In this document: positions 18,200 through 27,202 of the stretch, piece after piece
How the letters are laid out: each line of letters opens with the position of its first letter
How positions within the stretch are numbered: the stretch's first letter is position 1
Notes under the pieces: generated by a model
Told to the model about the DNA's origin: nothing
What the model saw: only the letters and a program-made list of their open reading frames with translations
The model's database searches: none
Translations under genes and position numbers: made by a program
Assembly: GCF_043876815.1 (NCBI RefSeq)
Contig: NZ_JBAWKA010000004.1
Location: 124,001 to 188,000, forward strand
Reading direction: 5' to 3'
From: Gaetbulibacter_A sp043876815
Lineage (GTDB): Bacteria; Bacteroidota; Bacteroidia; Flavobacteriales; Flavobacteriaceae
Length of the DNA stretch: 64,000 nucleotides

Positions 18200-19135
18200 G
18201 TGAGAAACCTAGTTTTATTTTTCTTAATCATAACCTGCACTAAGGTTGTCTTTTCACAAAATGATATTGAAGTAACCTACACAAGAAATACTAATAATTC
18301 CGTTCAGTTTAACTATAATAAGAAAGTCCCCGGAAGCTATTTTTTGACTATAGAATTTGATGTGCTTGAAAACAGTAACAATAGTATGAGCGTTGAGCGT
18401 GTGGTAAAAAACGCTTCAGGGATCTTACTCACATTAAAACCAATTGATGAGCGCAATGGAATATCTTTTTCATACCGGATTAAATACACGCAGGGAAACC
18501 CTTATCCGAAGGTTAATAAAAAAGTTAGTTATTTTTTGCCTTTCCAAACCGGACGAAAAATAAAAATCATGGAAGCTTCTGATCTTGGAGAGAAATATTT
18601 CGGAAGTAAAAAACCAATCGGATGGAAATCCTTCTTAGTAATTTCAAATACCCCGGATACTATTTATGCTATGCGCAGAGGGCAGGTGATCCATATAAAA
18701 AATGAATATGATAAAGATGTAAAATTCAATAAATTATATACCAGCGCCAGAAATGCTATTATTATTGAACATGAGGACGGTACTTATGCTTTGTACCAGG
18801 GCTTTAACAAGGATGAGATTTTCGTCAAACCGGGACAAGAGGTATATCCACATACCGTTTTAGGTACTTTAGAGAAATTCAATAAGGGTAATTACCGCTT
18901 CGATTTTAATATTTTTCATTTCCTAAATAATTTACTAGATGAAAAAGAAAGTACCTTAAAGGATAGAAATTATAAGATTAAATTTCTTGATCCTGTTTTT
19001 TTTGTGAATAATAAAAATGTAAAACTTCAACCTGGAGAGGTTTACAATGTTTCCATTAACGAAAAATTGATAACTCAGGAATTTTCCAATAGAGAAAAAA
19101 AGAAGTATCAGAAAAACCCTGAATTGTTTGAATAA
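18200..19135 (+). CDS. secreted M23-like protein lacking the metallopeptidase residues
   Basis: 311 residues with an N-terminal signal peptide ('LVLFFLIITCTKVVFSQ'). The start is GTG at 18200; no nearby ATG preserves the signal. The C-terminal half follows the M23 (LytM) fold, for example 'NAIIIEHEDGTYALYQGFN...VKPGQEVYPHTVLG', but the zinc ligands are gone: the usual 'HxGxD' has no counterpart, 'YAHL' reads YQGF and the final HxH reads RFD. It is therefore probably a non-catalytic envelope or amidase-regulating protein, as known for degenerate LytM factors. The N-terminal ~130 residues are beta-rich and not recognised. Confidence 0.7.
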   Translation: MRNLVLFFLIITCTKVVFSQNDIEVTYTRNTNNSVQFNYNKKVPGSYFLTIEFDVLENSNNSMSVERVVKNASGILLTLKPIDERNGISFSYRIKYTQGNPYPKVNKKVSYFLPFQTGRKIKIMEASDLGEKYFGSKKPIGWKSFLVISNTPDTIYAMRRGQVIHIKNEYDKDVKFNKLYTSARNAIIIEHEDGTYALYQGFNKDEIFVKPGQEVYPHTVLGTLEKFNKGNYRFDFNIFHFLNNLLDEKESTLKDRNYKIKFLDPVFFVNNKNVKLQPGEVYNVSINEKLITQEFSNREKKKYQKNPELFE

Positions 19136-19168
19136 AATTATTAACCGATTTCCCATAAATCACTTTAC

Positions 19169-20293
19169 ATGAAAGTATACTCTGTTTTTTTTCTTCTGGT
19201 CTTGATTTCAGCCTGTAAGCAAGCCGAAACCTCTGAAGAAACTTCAAAATCGAAAACTGAAATGGCTATAACAGATACAATTCCGATTCCTAAATTAGAT
19301 TTAAAAGAAGCAAATCGACTGGTAGAATTACCTTTACATTGTATGAATATTGAATACCCTAATCGCTTATCTCAGACTTTAGGTAGTGACGAGGACTTGA
19401 AAGCTCCTGCGACCTTGCACCCTGCGTTTTACGGTTGTTTCGATTGGCATTCATCAGTCCATGGTCATTGGAGTTTAGTGGCCTTACTTAAGCAGTTTCC
19501 GGATATTGAAAAGGCAGAAGAAGTGAAGGAGCGTTTGCAAAACAATCTATCGAAGGAAAATATTGAACAAGAAGTTGTATATTTCAAAGGGGAACATAAT
19601 GGATCCTTTGAGCGTACTTACGGTTGGGCCTGGCTTTTAAAACTTGCTGAGGCACTACATACCTGGGATACGCCTTTAGCTAGAGAGCTTGAATCAAATT
19701 TGCAACCGTTAACAGATGTCATTGTTCAGAAATACATTGAATTTTTGCCTAAATTGAATTACCCGCTGCGTGTGGGAACCCATACCAATACGGCATTTGG
19801 CTTGATCTTCGCGTACGATTATGCGCAGACGCTAAACGATGAAGCCTTAAAACAAGCGATCACAGACCGTGCAAAATATTTTTTTCTAGAAGACGCGAAT
19901 TGTCCGATGTCCTGGGAGCCTAGTGGGAGTGACTTTTTATCACCCTGTTTAGAGGAAGCAGCTCTCATGAAGCGTTTGCTTCCGGAAGATGCATTTAAGG
20001 TTTGGATGAATGATTTTCTTCCACAATTAAAAGAAAAAAATTATGACCTTGAAGTTGGTCTGGTATCCGATAGAACGGATGGGCAGCTTGTACATTTGGA
20101 CGGTGTAAACTTCTCTAGAGCCTGGTGTTTAAACGAAATTGCTGAGGGTTTACCGAAATACGATCACTTGCGTCGGATAGCCAATAAACACATAAATTAT
20201 TCCCTTCCCGGTATTGTTGGCGATAGCTACGAAGGTGGCCATTGGTTGGGAAGTTTCGCGATTTATGCTTTAAAAACAGTAAAGCATGATTAA
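19169..20293 (+). CDS. DUF2891-family lipoprotein
   Basis: 374 residues with a lipoprotein signal (hydrophobic stretch then 'ISAC', Cys16). The body matches the DUF2891 family: 'CMNIEYPNRL', 'HPAFYGCFDWHSSVHGHW', 'GWAWLLKLAEAL' and 'SDFLSPCLEEAALM' are typical conserved stretches. The fold resembles alpha/alpha-toroid enzymes acting on sugars, but no activity is established. It starts 33 bases after the M23-like gene and ends 68 bases before the S41 protease gene, so it may belong to the same transcript. Confidence 0.8.
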   Translation: MKVYSVFFLLVLISACKQAETSEETSKSKTEMAITDTIPIPKLDLKEANRLVELPLHCMNIEYPNRLSQTLGSDEDLKAPATLHPAFYGCFDWHSSVHGHWSLVALLKQFPDIEKAEEVKERLQNNLSKENIEQEVVYFKGEHNGSFERTYGWAWLLKLAEALHTWDTPLARELESNLQPLTDVIVQKYIEFLPKLNYPLRVGTHTNTAFGLIFAYDYAQTLNDEALKQAITDRAKYFFLEDANCPMSWEPSGSDFLSPCLEEAALMKRLLPEDAFKVWMNDFLPQLKEKNYDLEVGLVSDRTDGQLVHLDGVNFSRAWCLNEIAEGLPKYDHLRRIANKHINYSLPGIVGDSYEGGHWLGSFAIYALKTVKHD

Positions 20294-20361
20294 TAAGAGT
20301 TTTAACCAAAAATCAAAAGTAAATAAATCACTAAATATTAATTCTATTAAATTCCATCCTA

Positions 20362-23300
20362 ATGAATACTATTTTTAAAACAGTTTTAGCAACCATATTC
20401 TTCCTTTCATTTTCCGTAGGAGCACAAAGTGTCCTTATAAATTTACCGGTAGTAAGTCCGGATGGAAAATCTGTTGCCTTCAATTATCAAGGTGATATTT
20501 GGACCATGGATATTTCAGGTCAGAATACAAAGCGTATTACCATACATGAGGGCTACGACACCAAGCCATTCTGGAGCTCAAATGGAGAGTCCATAGCATT
20601 TATAAGTAACCGATTTGGAAACGATGATATTTTTGTGATTGGCTCTAATGGCGGAACACCAAGGCGTTTAACTTTTCATTCTACTGATGATGAAATTACG
20701 GATTACACCAAAGATGGTGATGTCCTATTTTCAACAAATCGCTATTACAGTCAGGTAGAACGTGAGCCGGAGATCCAACATATTAGTGATGCAGGAGGAA
20801 CTCCCGAACTATTTTTAAAAAGCTTGGGCTTCGATGCTAAGCTATCTCCAAACGGAAAATATGTTGCTTTTGTAAGAGGTCATTGTCGCATTGCAAGAGA
20901 GGCCTATCGCGGCTCGGCAAATCGGGATATTTGGTTATACGATATTGCTAATGATGTTTACACCCAACTCACAAACTATGACGGAAATGATTTTTCTCCG
21001 TTTTGGAAAGATGACAACACTATTTATTTTCAATCATCGAGGAGCGGAAAATACAATGTTCATCAATTGCGAATCGATAGCAATGGTAAAAAAACGGATG
21101 CTATTTCAGCCATTACTAATTTTAAAGATTCTGGGATTTTTTCATTTAGCTTGAGTTCAAACGGAAACTATTTAGCCTGTGTCAATGGAGATAAAGTGTA
21201 TGTTTCCGATACTAATAGTAATGAATTAAAGGAGGTAAACGTACAAATTCCAACGGATTACAGATTTACTCCTGTAAAGCATGAATCCTTCAATAAGGGA
21301 GCTGGTGATTTAGCGCTTTCGCCAAATGGCAAATTAAGTGCTTTTGAGATCAGGGGTGAATTATTTTTGAGATCAACAGACAAGGATAACGCGAAAACGG
21401 TTAATGTTTCAAAATCGGCTTACAGAGATCAAATGCCCACCTGGCTAAGTGATAGTACTATTGTTTTTGTTTCAGATCGTGATGGGCAGAACGAATTGTA
21501 CTTACTAAAATCTGAAGATCCTTCAAAAGGCCTTTTAGAAACTTTAAAGCACGAAATTATTCGTTTAACTAAAACAAAGGATGGAGAGGCTAATCCAGTG
21601 ATTTCACCTGACGGTAAGTATGTTGCTTACACTTTGGGTCGTGGTAAATTAATTGTTGCTAAAATTAATCCGGCAGGTAAATTATCCGATGAAACTGTGC
21701 TGGTGGACGGATGGGATACACCTGATGATGTGTCCTGGTCTCCTGACTCTAATTGGGTGGCTTATACGCTAAGTGATTTAAATTTTAATCAGGAAGTGTA
21801 TATCCATAAAGCTGATAATAGTTTAAAACCGGTTAATGTTTCGATGCATCCTAAGCGTGATGGCGGACCAATATGGAGTGACGATGGAAAAAAGTTAGTG
21901 TTTTCTTCTAATAGGAATAATAATGATTTTGATGTATGGTTTATTTGGTTGAATAAATCGGACTGGGAAAAAACAGATGAAGATTGGAAAGAAGAAAAAA
22001 TCAAAAGTTCTGAAAAGAAAGAAAACGGAAAGGATAAAAAAGATGAAAAAGAGGCTGTAAAACCTATCACTATCGATTTTGAAGATATACACAATCGTCA
22101 GGTACAGGTAACTAATTACGTAGGTGGCGAGTTTGCACGAGCTATTTCGAATGATGGAAAAACCGTTTACTATAGCACTGGAAATGGTTCACGAGGAGAT
22201 GCATCAGTTGAATCTGATCTTTTTAAAATAGATTGGGATGGAAAAAATAAAAAGGAGATAACGAAAAACAACTCACGTCCTGCAAGTTTGGTATTGAATA
22301 AAAAAGGTACTGAAATTGTTTTAAACTTGAGTTCCGGAGGCTTATCCATAATAAATTTATCTAATGATAAAATAGAATCATTACCTTATAATGCTAAAAT
22401 GGATATTGATTACATTGCTGAATCCGAACAAATTTTTGAAGAAGCCTGGAAGGCCATAAACGATGGCTTTTACGACCCCAATTTTCATGGTCAAGATTGG
22501 TCCGTTTTAAAAGAAAAATATAAACCTCTTGCTTTGAAAGCTTCGACCCGAACGGATTTTCAAAATATGTTCAACTGGATGTTAGGGCAAATAAATGCGA
22601 GTCATATGGGCTTTAGAAGTGGTGAATCGCGAGAGGACTTGGAAAGAGAGCGTACCGGGTTGTTAGGTTTGGAGTTAAAATCAAATAAGGATGGTTCGGT
22701 TAAGGTGACAAATGTTGTTGAAAGCATGCCTGCTGATAAGGCTATGAGTACCGTAAAAATAGGAGATGTGATTACTTCAATAAATGGAACTGAGCTTACT
22801 AAAACTACCAATTTCTATAGTTTGTTGGAAGGTACTTCAGATGAGAAAATTTATTTAGAGCTGATTAGAAATGGTAAAAAAGAAGAAATTATCATTCGTC
22901 CTAAAACATCTAGTAGAAAAGAAAACTATGATGCCTGGATTAAAGAACAAAAGCGATTAACCGAAAAGTATTCTAAGGGGCGCTTGGGTTATATCCATAT
23001 TCAGGGAATGAACTGGCAAAGTTTTGAACAATTTGAAAGAGAATTAACGGCGGCAGGTTTAGGAAAGGAAGGTCTTGTGATAGATGTGCGATACAATGGA
23101 GGCGGTTGGACTACCGATTACCTCATGGCTGTTTTAACGGTACGACAACATGCTTACACCATTCCGCGTGGAGCAGCTAAAGACCTTGAAAAGGAGAATA
23201 AAAATTTTGTGGACTATTATCCTTTTAGTGAGCGATTACCTTTAGCATCATGGACAAAACCTTCAATTGCCATGTGTAATAGTTCTAGTTACTCAAATGC

Positions 23301-23577
23301 TGAGATTTTTTCACATGCCTATAAAACACTAGGTTTGGGCACGCTCGTTGGCGAGCCTACATTTGGAGCTGTTATTTCGACCGGGTCAGCCCGATTAATT
23401 GATGGATCTTATGTTAGAATGCCTTTTAGAGGGTGGTATGTAAAAAAGACAGAGTCGAACATGGAATTGGATCCTGCTGTTCCGGACATAATTATTGAAA
23501 AGCTGCCGGGTGAAAAGGCTAAAGGAGAAGACAGTCAATTAAAAAAGGCTGTAGAAACTTTATTAGGGCAGATTTAA
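20362..23577 (+). CDS. tricorn-like S41-family peptidase
   Basis: 1071 residues with a signal peptide ('ATIFFLSFSVGAQS'). Two PD40/WD40-like beta-propeller regions fill residues ~30-570 (repeats such as 'LSPNGKYVAF' and 'ISPDGKYVAYT'), interrupted by a Lys/Glu-rich stretch near 540-570. A tricorn core, a PDZ domain (~770-850) and an S41 catalytic domain follow. The tricorn-type active site is visible: 'NASHMGF' (Ser-His near 746) and the nucleophile in 'NSSSYSNAEIF' near 975. It degrades peptides, here in the periplasm or outside the cell. Only four bases separate it from the NRAMP-like transporter and the 5-oxoprolinase genes, suggesting a peptide/pyroglutamate-use operon. Confidence 0.9.
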   Translation: MNTIFKTVLATIFFLSFSVGAQSVLINLPVVSPDGKSVAFNYQGDIWTMDISGQNTKRITIHEGYDTKPFWSSNGESIAFISNRFGNDDIFVIGSNGGTPRRLTFHSTDDEITDYTKDGDVLFSTNRYYSQVEREPEIQHISDAGGTPELFLKSLGFDAKLSPNGKYVAFVRGHCRIAREAYRGSANRDIWLYDIANDVYTQLTNYDGNDFSPFWKDDNTIYFQSSRSGKYNVHQLRIDSNGKKTDAISAITNFKDSGIFSFSLSSNGNYLACVNGDKVYVSDTNSNELKEVNVQIPTDYRFTPVKHESFNKGAGDLALSPNGKLSAFEIRGELFLRSTDKDNAKTVNVSKSAYRDQMPTWLSDSTIVFVSDRDGQNELYLLKSEDPSKGLLETLKHEIIRLTKTKDGEANPVISPDGKYVAYTLGRGKLIVAKINPAGKLSDETVLVDGWDTPDDVSWSPDSNWVAYTLSDLNFNQEVYIHKADNSLKPVNVSMHPKRDGGPIWSDDGKKLVFSSNRNNNDFDVWFIWLNKSDWEKTDEDWKEEKIKSSEKKENGKDKKDEKEAVKPITIDFEDIHNRQVQVTNYVGGEFARAISNDGKTVYYSTGNGSRGDASVESDLFKIDWDGKNKKEITKNNSRPASLVLNKKGTEIVLNLSSGGLSIINLSNDKIESLPYNAKMDIDYIAESEQIFEEAWKAINDGFYDPNFHGQDWSVLKEKYKPLALKASTRTDFQNMFNWMLGQINASHMGFRSGESREDLERERTGLLGLELKSNKDGSVKVTNVVESMPADKAMSTVKIGDVITSINGTELTKTTNFYSLLEGTSDEKIYLELIRNGKKEEIIIRPKTSSRKENYDAWIKEQKRLTEKYSKGRLGYIHIQGMNWQSFEQFERELTAAGLGKEGLVIDVRYNGGGWTTDYLMAVLTVRQHAYTIPRGAAKDLEKENKNFVDYYPFSERLPLASWTKPSIAMCNSSSYSNAEIFSHAYKTLGLGTLVGEPTFGAVISTGSARLIDGSYVRMPFRGWYVKKTESNMELDPAVPDIIIEKLPGEKAKGEDSQLKKAVETLLGQI

Positions 23578-23581
23578 ATTA

Positions 23582-24814
23582 TTGAAAAACTGGTTTAAAA
23601 ATATCGGTCCCGGTCCTTTGATTGCTGCGGCATTTATTGGCCCGGGTACAGTAACCACCTGTATCCTAGCTGGTGTTGGTTTTGGCTACGCACTATTGTG
23701 GGCTATGGTTCTGGCTATAGGCTCCACCCTTGTTCTGCAAGAAATGTCTGCTCGAATTGGGTTGGTAACTCAAAAGGGAATAACTGAAATTTTAAAGACG
23801 GAAATAAGAAACCCGTTGCTTAAAACCTTGGTAATTCTCCTAATTTTAGCAGCTATTGTTATCGGAAATACAGCTTATGAGGCAGGAAATATTTCTGGAG
23901 GCGTTTTAGGCCTTGAAGCAATCACAGGAAATAGTTATATCGATCTGGGGTGGTTTTCGTTTAATGCTTTAAGTTTTGTTATTGGAGGCGCTGCTTTTGC
24001 GTTGCTTTTAATTGGCAATTACAAAATCCTTGAAAAAGTTTTGATGGTCCTCGTGTTTTTGATGAGTTTGGCCTTTATTATTACCGCGATCCTAACAAGA
24101 CCCGATATTTCTTCGATTCTAAAAGGTGTTTTTTTACCCGGTTTTTCAGAGCCGAATAGCCTTTTGACAGTTGTGGGTCTAATTGGTACAACTGTGGTGC
24201 CTTACAATATTTTTCTTCATGCAGCATTAGTAAAAGCAAAATGGTCCTCCGAAAAATTTTTGCCCCATGCGAGAAAGGACACAGTTATAGCGATAGTCCT
24301 GGGTGGTTTGGTGTCTATGAGTATTATTATAGCCGGTTCGGCTATGCAGGGAAGTCAGGTCATGGATGCCGCAGGATTAGCTCAAAGCTTGGAGCCACTA
24401 TTTGGTATAAATGCAAAATATTTTCTTGCTCTGGGATTATTAGCAGCGGGTATTACCAGTGCCATCACGGCACCCTTAGCAGCGGCTTACGTATTTTGTG
24501 GTTGTCTAGGATGGTCTACAGATATGGGAACAAGACCATTTCGTGCTATTTGGATGATTATTATCATCCTCGGAGTTCTGAGTTCATCTTTAGGTTTTAA
24601 ACCCATCGATATCATTCGATTTGCTCAAGTCGCTAATGGAGTGTTGCTTCCAATTATTGCTGGGGTTTTAATTTGGATTGTGAACAAACAAACTATTCTT
24701 GGAAGGTATAAAAACACAAAAATTCAAAATGTTTTCAGTGTTTTCATTTTAGTAATTAGTATCTTACTATCACTGAAAACTTTGAGCACTGTTTTTGAAT
24801 TAAATCTTTTTTAA
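23582..24814 (+). CDS. NRAMP-fold transporter with a non-canonical substrate site, linked to pxpABC
   Basis: 410 residues, about eleven membrane helices, NRAMP/MntH family. The start is TTG at 23582. Canonical NRAMP metal sites use Asp and Asn of 'DPGN' in helix 1 and Met of 'MPH' in helix 6. Here the aligned positions read 'IGPGTVTT' (Asp to Gly, Asn to Thr) and 'VVPYNIFLH' (Met to Val, His to Tyr). It is therefore unlikely to carry Mn2+ or Fe2+ in the standard way. It is followed directly by pxpA (TAATG overlap). The context suggests import of 5-oxoproline or a related amino acid, which is an inference. Automated annotation would probably call it a divalent metal transporter. Confidence 0.8.
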   Translation: MKNWFKNIGPGPLIAAAFIGPGTVTTCILAGVGFGYALLWAMVLAIGSTLVLQEMSARIGLVTQKGITEILKTEIRNPLLKTLVILLILAAIVIGNTAYEAGNISGGVLGLEAITGNSYIDLGWFSFNALSFVIGGAAFALLLIGNYKILEKVLMVLVFLMSLAFIITAILTRPDISSILKGVFLPGFSEPNSLLTVVGLIGTTVVPYNIFLHAALVKAKWSSEKFLPHARKDTVIAIVLGGLVSMSIIIAGSAMQGSQVMDAAGLAQSLEPLFGINAKYFLALGLLAAGITSAITAPLAAAYVFCGCLGWSTDMGTRPFRAIWMIIIILGVLSSSLGFKPIDIIRFAQVANGVLLPIIAGVLIWIVNKQTILGRYKNTKIQNVFSVFILVISILLSLKTLSTVFELNLF

Positions 24815-25554
24815 TGGACTTAAAAACCATCGACATTAATGTTGATATGGGTGAAGGTTTGGATAATGAGTCATTCATAATGCCTTACATCGCTTCATGT
24901 AATATTGCCTGTGGCGGTCATGCCGGAACCCATGAAAGCATGCGAAAGATAGTAGATTTGGCATTAGAGCATCGCGTGAAGATAGGAGCACACCCTTCGT
25001 TTCCGGATAAAGAAAACTTTGGACGCTTACCTATGGATATTTCTTATTCGGCTTTATTTTATGCTTTAAAACACCAATTAGACGATTTTATGAGTGTTTT
25101 GGAAAAAGCTCATGCCAGACTTCATCATATTAAACCTCATGGCGCCCTATATAACTTAGCTGCAGTTGATGAGAACATAGCCGCTGTAATTATTGAATTA
25201 ATTAAAAGTATCGCTATTCCTGTTAAGTTATTTGTACCCTACAAATCTGTTATTGCTGATTTGGCTCTTCAACAAGATATACCCATAACTTATGAAGCCT
25301 TTGCAGATCGAAATTACCACGACGACCTAACCTTGGTTTCAAGAACTGAACCGAATGCTATAATTACAGAAACTAGTGCTGTCTTAGAACATCTTCTTTC
25401 CATGGTTTTATATCATCAAGTAAATACTGTATCAGGCAACCGAATTGTTATTAAAGCGGATACATTTTGTGTCCATGGTGATCACCCTAATGCGGAAAAT
25501 CTGTTAATGGATCTTAATAAAAAATTAACCGATATGGGGTATAAAATAAGATGA
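24814..25554 (+). CDS. pxpA: 5-oxoprolinase subunit A (LamB/YcsF family)
   Basis: 246 residues, family length. Conserved stretches include 'INVDMGEG', 'SCNIACGGHAGTHESM', 'GAHPSFPDKENFGR', 'HIKPHGALYN' and 'VHGDHPNA'. PxpA with PxpBC forms the ATP-dependent prokaryotic 5-oxoprolinase that turns pyroglutamate into glutamate. Its start overlaps the transporter's stop by one base, and pxpB begins two bases after its own stop. Confidence 0.93.
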   Translation: MDLKTIDINVDMGEGLDNESFIMPYIASCNIACGGHAGTHESMRKIVDLALEHRVKIGAHPSFPDKENFGRLPMDISYSALFYALKHQLDDFMSVLEKAHARLHHIKPHGALYNLAAVDENIAAVIIELIKSIAIPVKLFVPYKSVIADLALQQDIPITYEAFADRNYHDDLTLVSRTEPNAIITETSAVLEHLLSMVLYHQVNTVSGNRIVIKADTFCVHGDHPNAENLLMDLNKKLTDMGYKIR

Positions 25555-25555
25555 T

Positions 25556-26290
25556 ATGAAATCGAAAAACGTCTTGTATAAACGTTTTGGTGAACGTGCT
25601 ATTTTAGTTGAGTGGAAAAAAGAAATAGATCGGGGTATTATAGGAGAAATCATTAATTTCAAGGAAAAAATTGAGAAAAATGGTATTAAACAAATAGTTG
25701 ACTTAAAGATATCATTTAATTCATTACTAGTTGTTTATGAACATAAAATTAAAAACTACAAGGATGAATTGGCTCATATAGACAAAATCTATAATGAAAA
25801 ATATAAATCTATTAAATCACGACGGTATTTATGGAAAATACCAGTGTGTTATGAATCGGAATACGCCCCTGACCTCAATGCATTTTCAGAAATAAAAAAG
25901 ATGAATTCTGAAGATGTTGTAAAACTGCATACAGCTCATTCTTATCTCGTTTATTTTATTGGCTTCTTGCCGGGATTCTTGTATTTAGGAGGCTTGGATG
26001 ATCGTTTACATTTACCCCGAAAGGCTTCTCCGGAATTGAATGTTCCAAAAGGTGCTGTGGCAATAGGCGGGAATCAAACAGGAGTTTATCCAAATGAAAG
26101 TCCGGGAGGCTGGCATGTTATTGGAAATACACCAATGACCTTTTTTGATGTGAATAAAGACGAGCCTTGCTTTGCTAAACCAGGTGATGAGGTAGCTTTT
26201 TATGAAATAAACAAAAAAAAATATGACGACATAAAAAAGCTTGTAGACCATGGTGTTTACGAAATAGAAAGGGAGGTGATCCGTGATTAA
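25556..26290 (+). CDS. pxpB: 5-oxoprolinase subunit B (KipI family)
   Basis: 244 residues. The C-terminal cyclophilin-like domain carries the family signature ('GFLPGFLYLGGLDDRLHLPRKASP', shown by its Gly/Pro pattern, then 'GAVAIGGNQTGVYP' and 'SPGGWHVIGNTP'). The N-terminal ~90 residues match the KipI start ('YKRFGERAILVEW'). It is a subunit of 5-oxoprolinase, working with PxpA and PxpC. In Bacillus the homologue KipI is also known as a sporulation kinase inhibitor, a role not expected here. It overlaps pxpC by eight bases. Confidence 0.92.
   Translation: MKSKNVLYKRFGERAILVEWKKEIDRGIIGEIINFKEKIEKNGIKQIVDLKISFNSLLVVYEHKIKNYKDELAHIDKIYNEKYKSIKSRRYLWKIPVCYESEYAPDLNAFSEIKKMNSEDVVKLHTAHSYLVYFIGFLPGFLYLGGLDDRLHLPRKASPELNVPKGAVAIGGNQTGVYPNESPGGWHVIGNTPMTFFDVNKDEPCFAKPGDEVAFYEINKKKYDDIKKLVDHGVYEIEREVIRD
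26272..26282 (+). promoter_or_regulatory. unusually complete Shine-Dalgarno sequence for pxpC
   Basis: GGAGGTGATCC directly precedes the GTG start at 26283 and is an eleven-base exact complement of the usual 16S rRNA 3' end. The GGAGG core is six bases from the start. Most genes here have no such site, so it decides the GTG start. It lies inside the last codons of pxpB (EREVIRD). Confidence 0.7.
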
Positions 26291-27134
26291 AGTATTGTCT
26301 GCAGGTTTGTATTCCACTATTCAAGATTTGGGACGTTTTGGATTCCAGGGTATCGGCGTTCCTTACTCGGGAGCTATGGATGACCGTGCAGCCCGGCTTG
26401 CGAACGCCTTGCTCGGTAATGATGAGAATAACGCTGTGATCGAGCAGACTATGGTAGGCGTGAAGCTTATGTTTGAAATTGACACCTGTATCGCAATTAC
26501 AGGCGCTGAAATGCAGGCTAAAATAGATAATAAAGCTTTAGAGCTTAATAAAAGCGTATTGGTAAACAAGGGGTCTGTTTTGTCTTTTGGTGGCTTAAAA
26601 CGTGGTATTCGCGGCTATATAGGTGTTATTGGTGGTTTTCAAACTCCATTAGTTTTAGGAAGTCGCAGTATGTATCCAAATATAACTGTTAGTCATATTC
26701 TAAAAGCTGGAGATGAGCTAAAGGTGATTCCTCTCAAAAAAGAAAGTCTAAATCAACATGCGCACTTAAAGGTTGATAGGACATATTTAGACTCGAAAAT
26801 CTTGGAGGTATTTCAAGGTCCTGAATTTGAGTTTCTTACCAAAGTGCAACAGGAACAACTTTTTAATTCTGTGTTTCATGTTTCCAAACTAAACAACCGA
26901 ATGGCTTATCAGTTAGAGGAATTGCTTGAAAATAACCTAGATCCAATTCTAACCTCAGGAGTACTCCCTGGAACCGTGCAGTTAACACCTTCAGGAAAAC
27001 TTATCGTTTTAATGCGTGATTGTCAGACTACAGGCGGGTATCCCAGGGTGCTTCAATTGAAAGAAGAAGCCATAGCTGTTCTGGGGCAAAAAAAGTTTAT
27101 GGATGAAATAAAATTTAAATTATTAAAATATTGA
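26283..27134 (+). CDS. pxpC: 5-oxoprolinase subunit C (biotin-dependent carboxyltransferase-like family)
   Basis: 283 residues, family length. Family marks are 'GLYSTIQDLGRFGFQGIGVP', 'GAMDDRAARLANALLGND', 'ITGAEM', 'GIRGYIGVIGGF', 'NRMAYQLE' and the C-terminal 'SGVLPGTVQLTPSG' with 'MRDCQTTGGYPR'. It completes the PxpABC 5-oxoprolinase. Older annotations call it KipA or urea amidolyase-related. The GTG start is fixed by the strong ribosome binding site just upstream. It is the last gene of the plus-strand run; the next gene converges. Confidence 0.93.
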   Translation: MIKVLSAGLYSTIQDLGRFGFQGIGVPYSGAMDDRAARLANALLGNDENNAVIEQTMVGVKLMFEIDTCIAITGAEMQAKIDNKALELNKSVLVNKGSVLSFGGLKRGIRGYIGVIGGFQTPLVLGSRSMYPNITVSHILKAGDELKVIPLKKESLNQHAHLKVDRTYLDSKILEVFQGPEFEFLTKVQQEQLFNSVFHVSKLNNRMAYQLEELLENNLDPILTSGVLPGTVQLTPSGKLIVLMRDCQTTGGYPRVLQLKEEAIAVLGQKKFMDEIKFKLLKY

Positions 27135-27175
27135 TAAATAGAATCTTAAATTATTTCAATTAAACTATCTATTTA
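27133..27175. terminator. weak AT-rich inverted repeat between converging genes
   Basis: ATAAATAGA (27133-27141) pairs with TCTATTTAT (27167-27175) across a 25-base loop. It lies between the pxpC and GNAT stop codons. The stem is AT-only except one pair and has no clear T-run, so a terminator role is uncertain. Confidence 0.25.
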
Positions 27176-27202
27176 TAATATAAGTTTGGAATTGAGTGTG
27201 TT

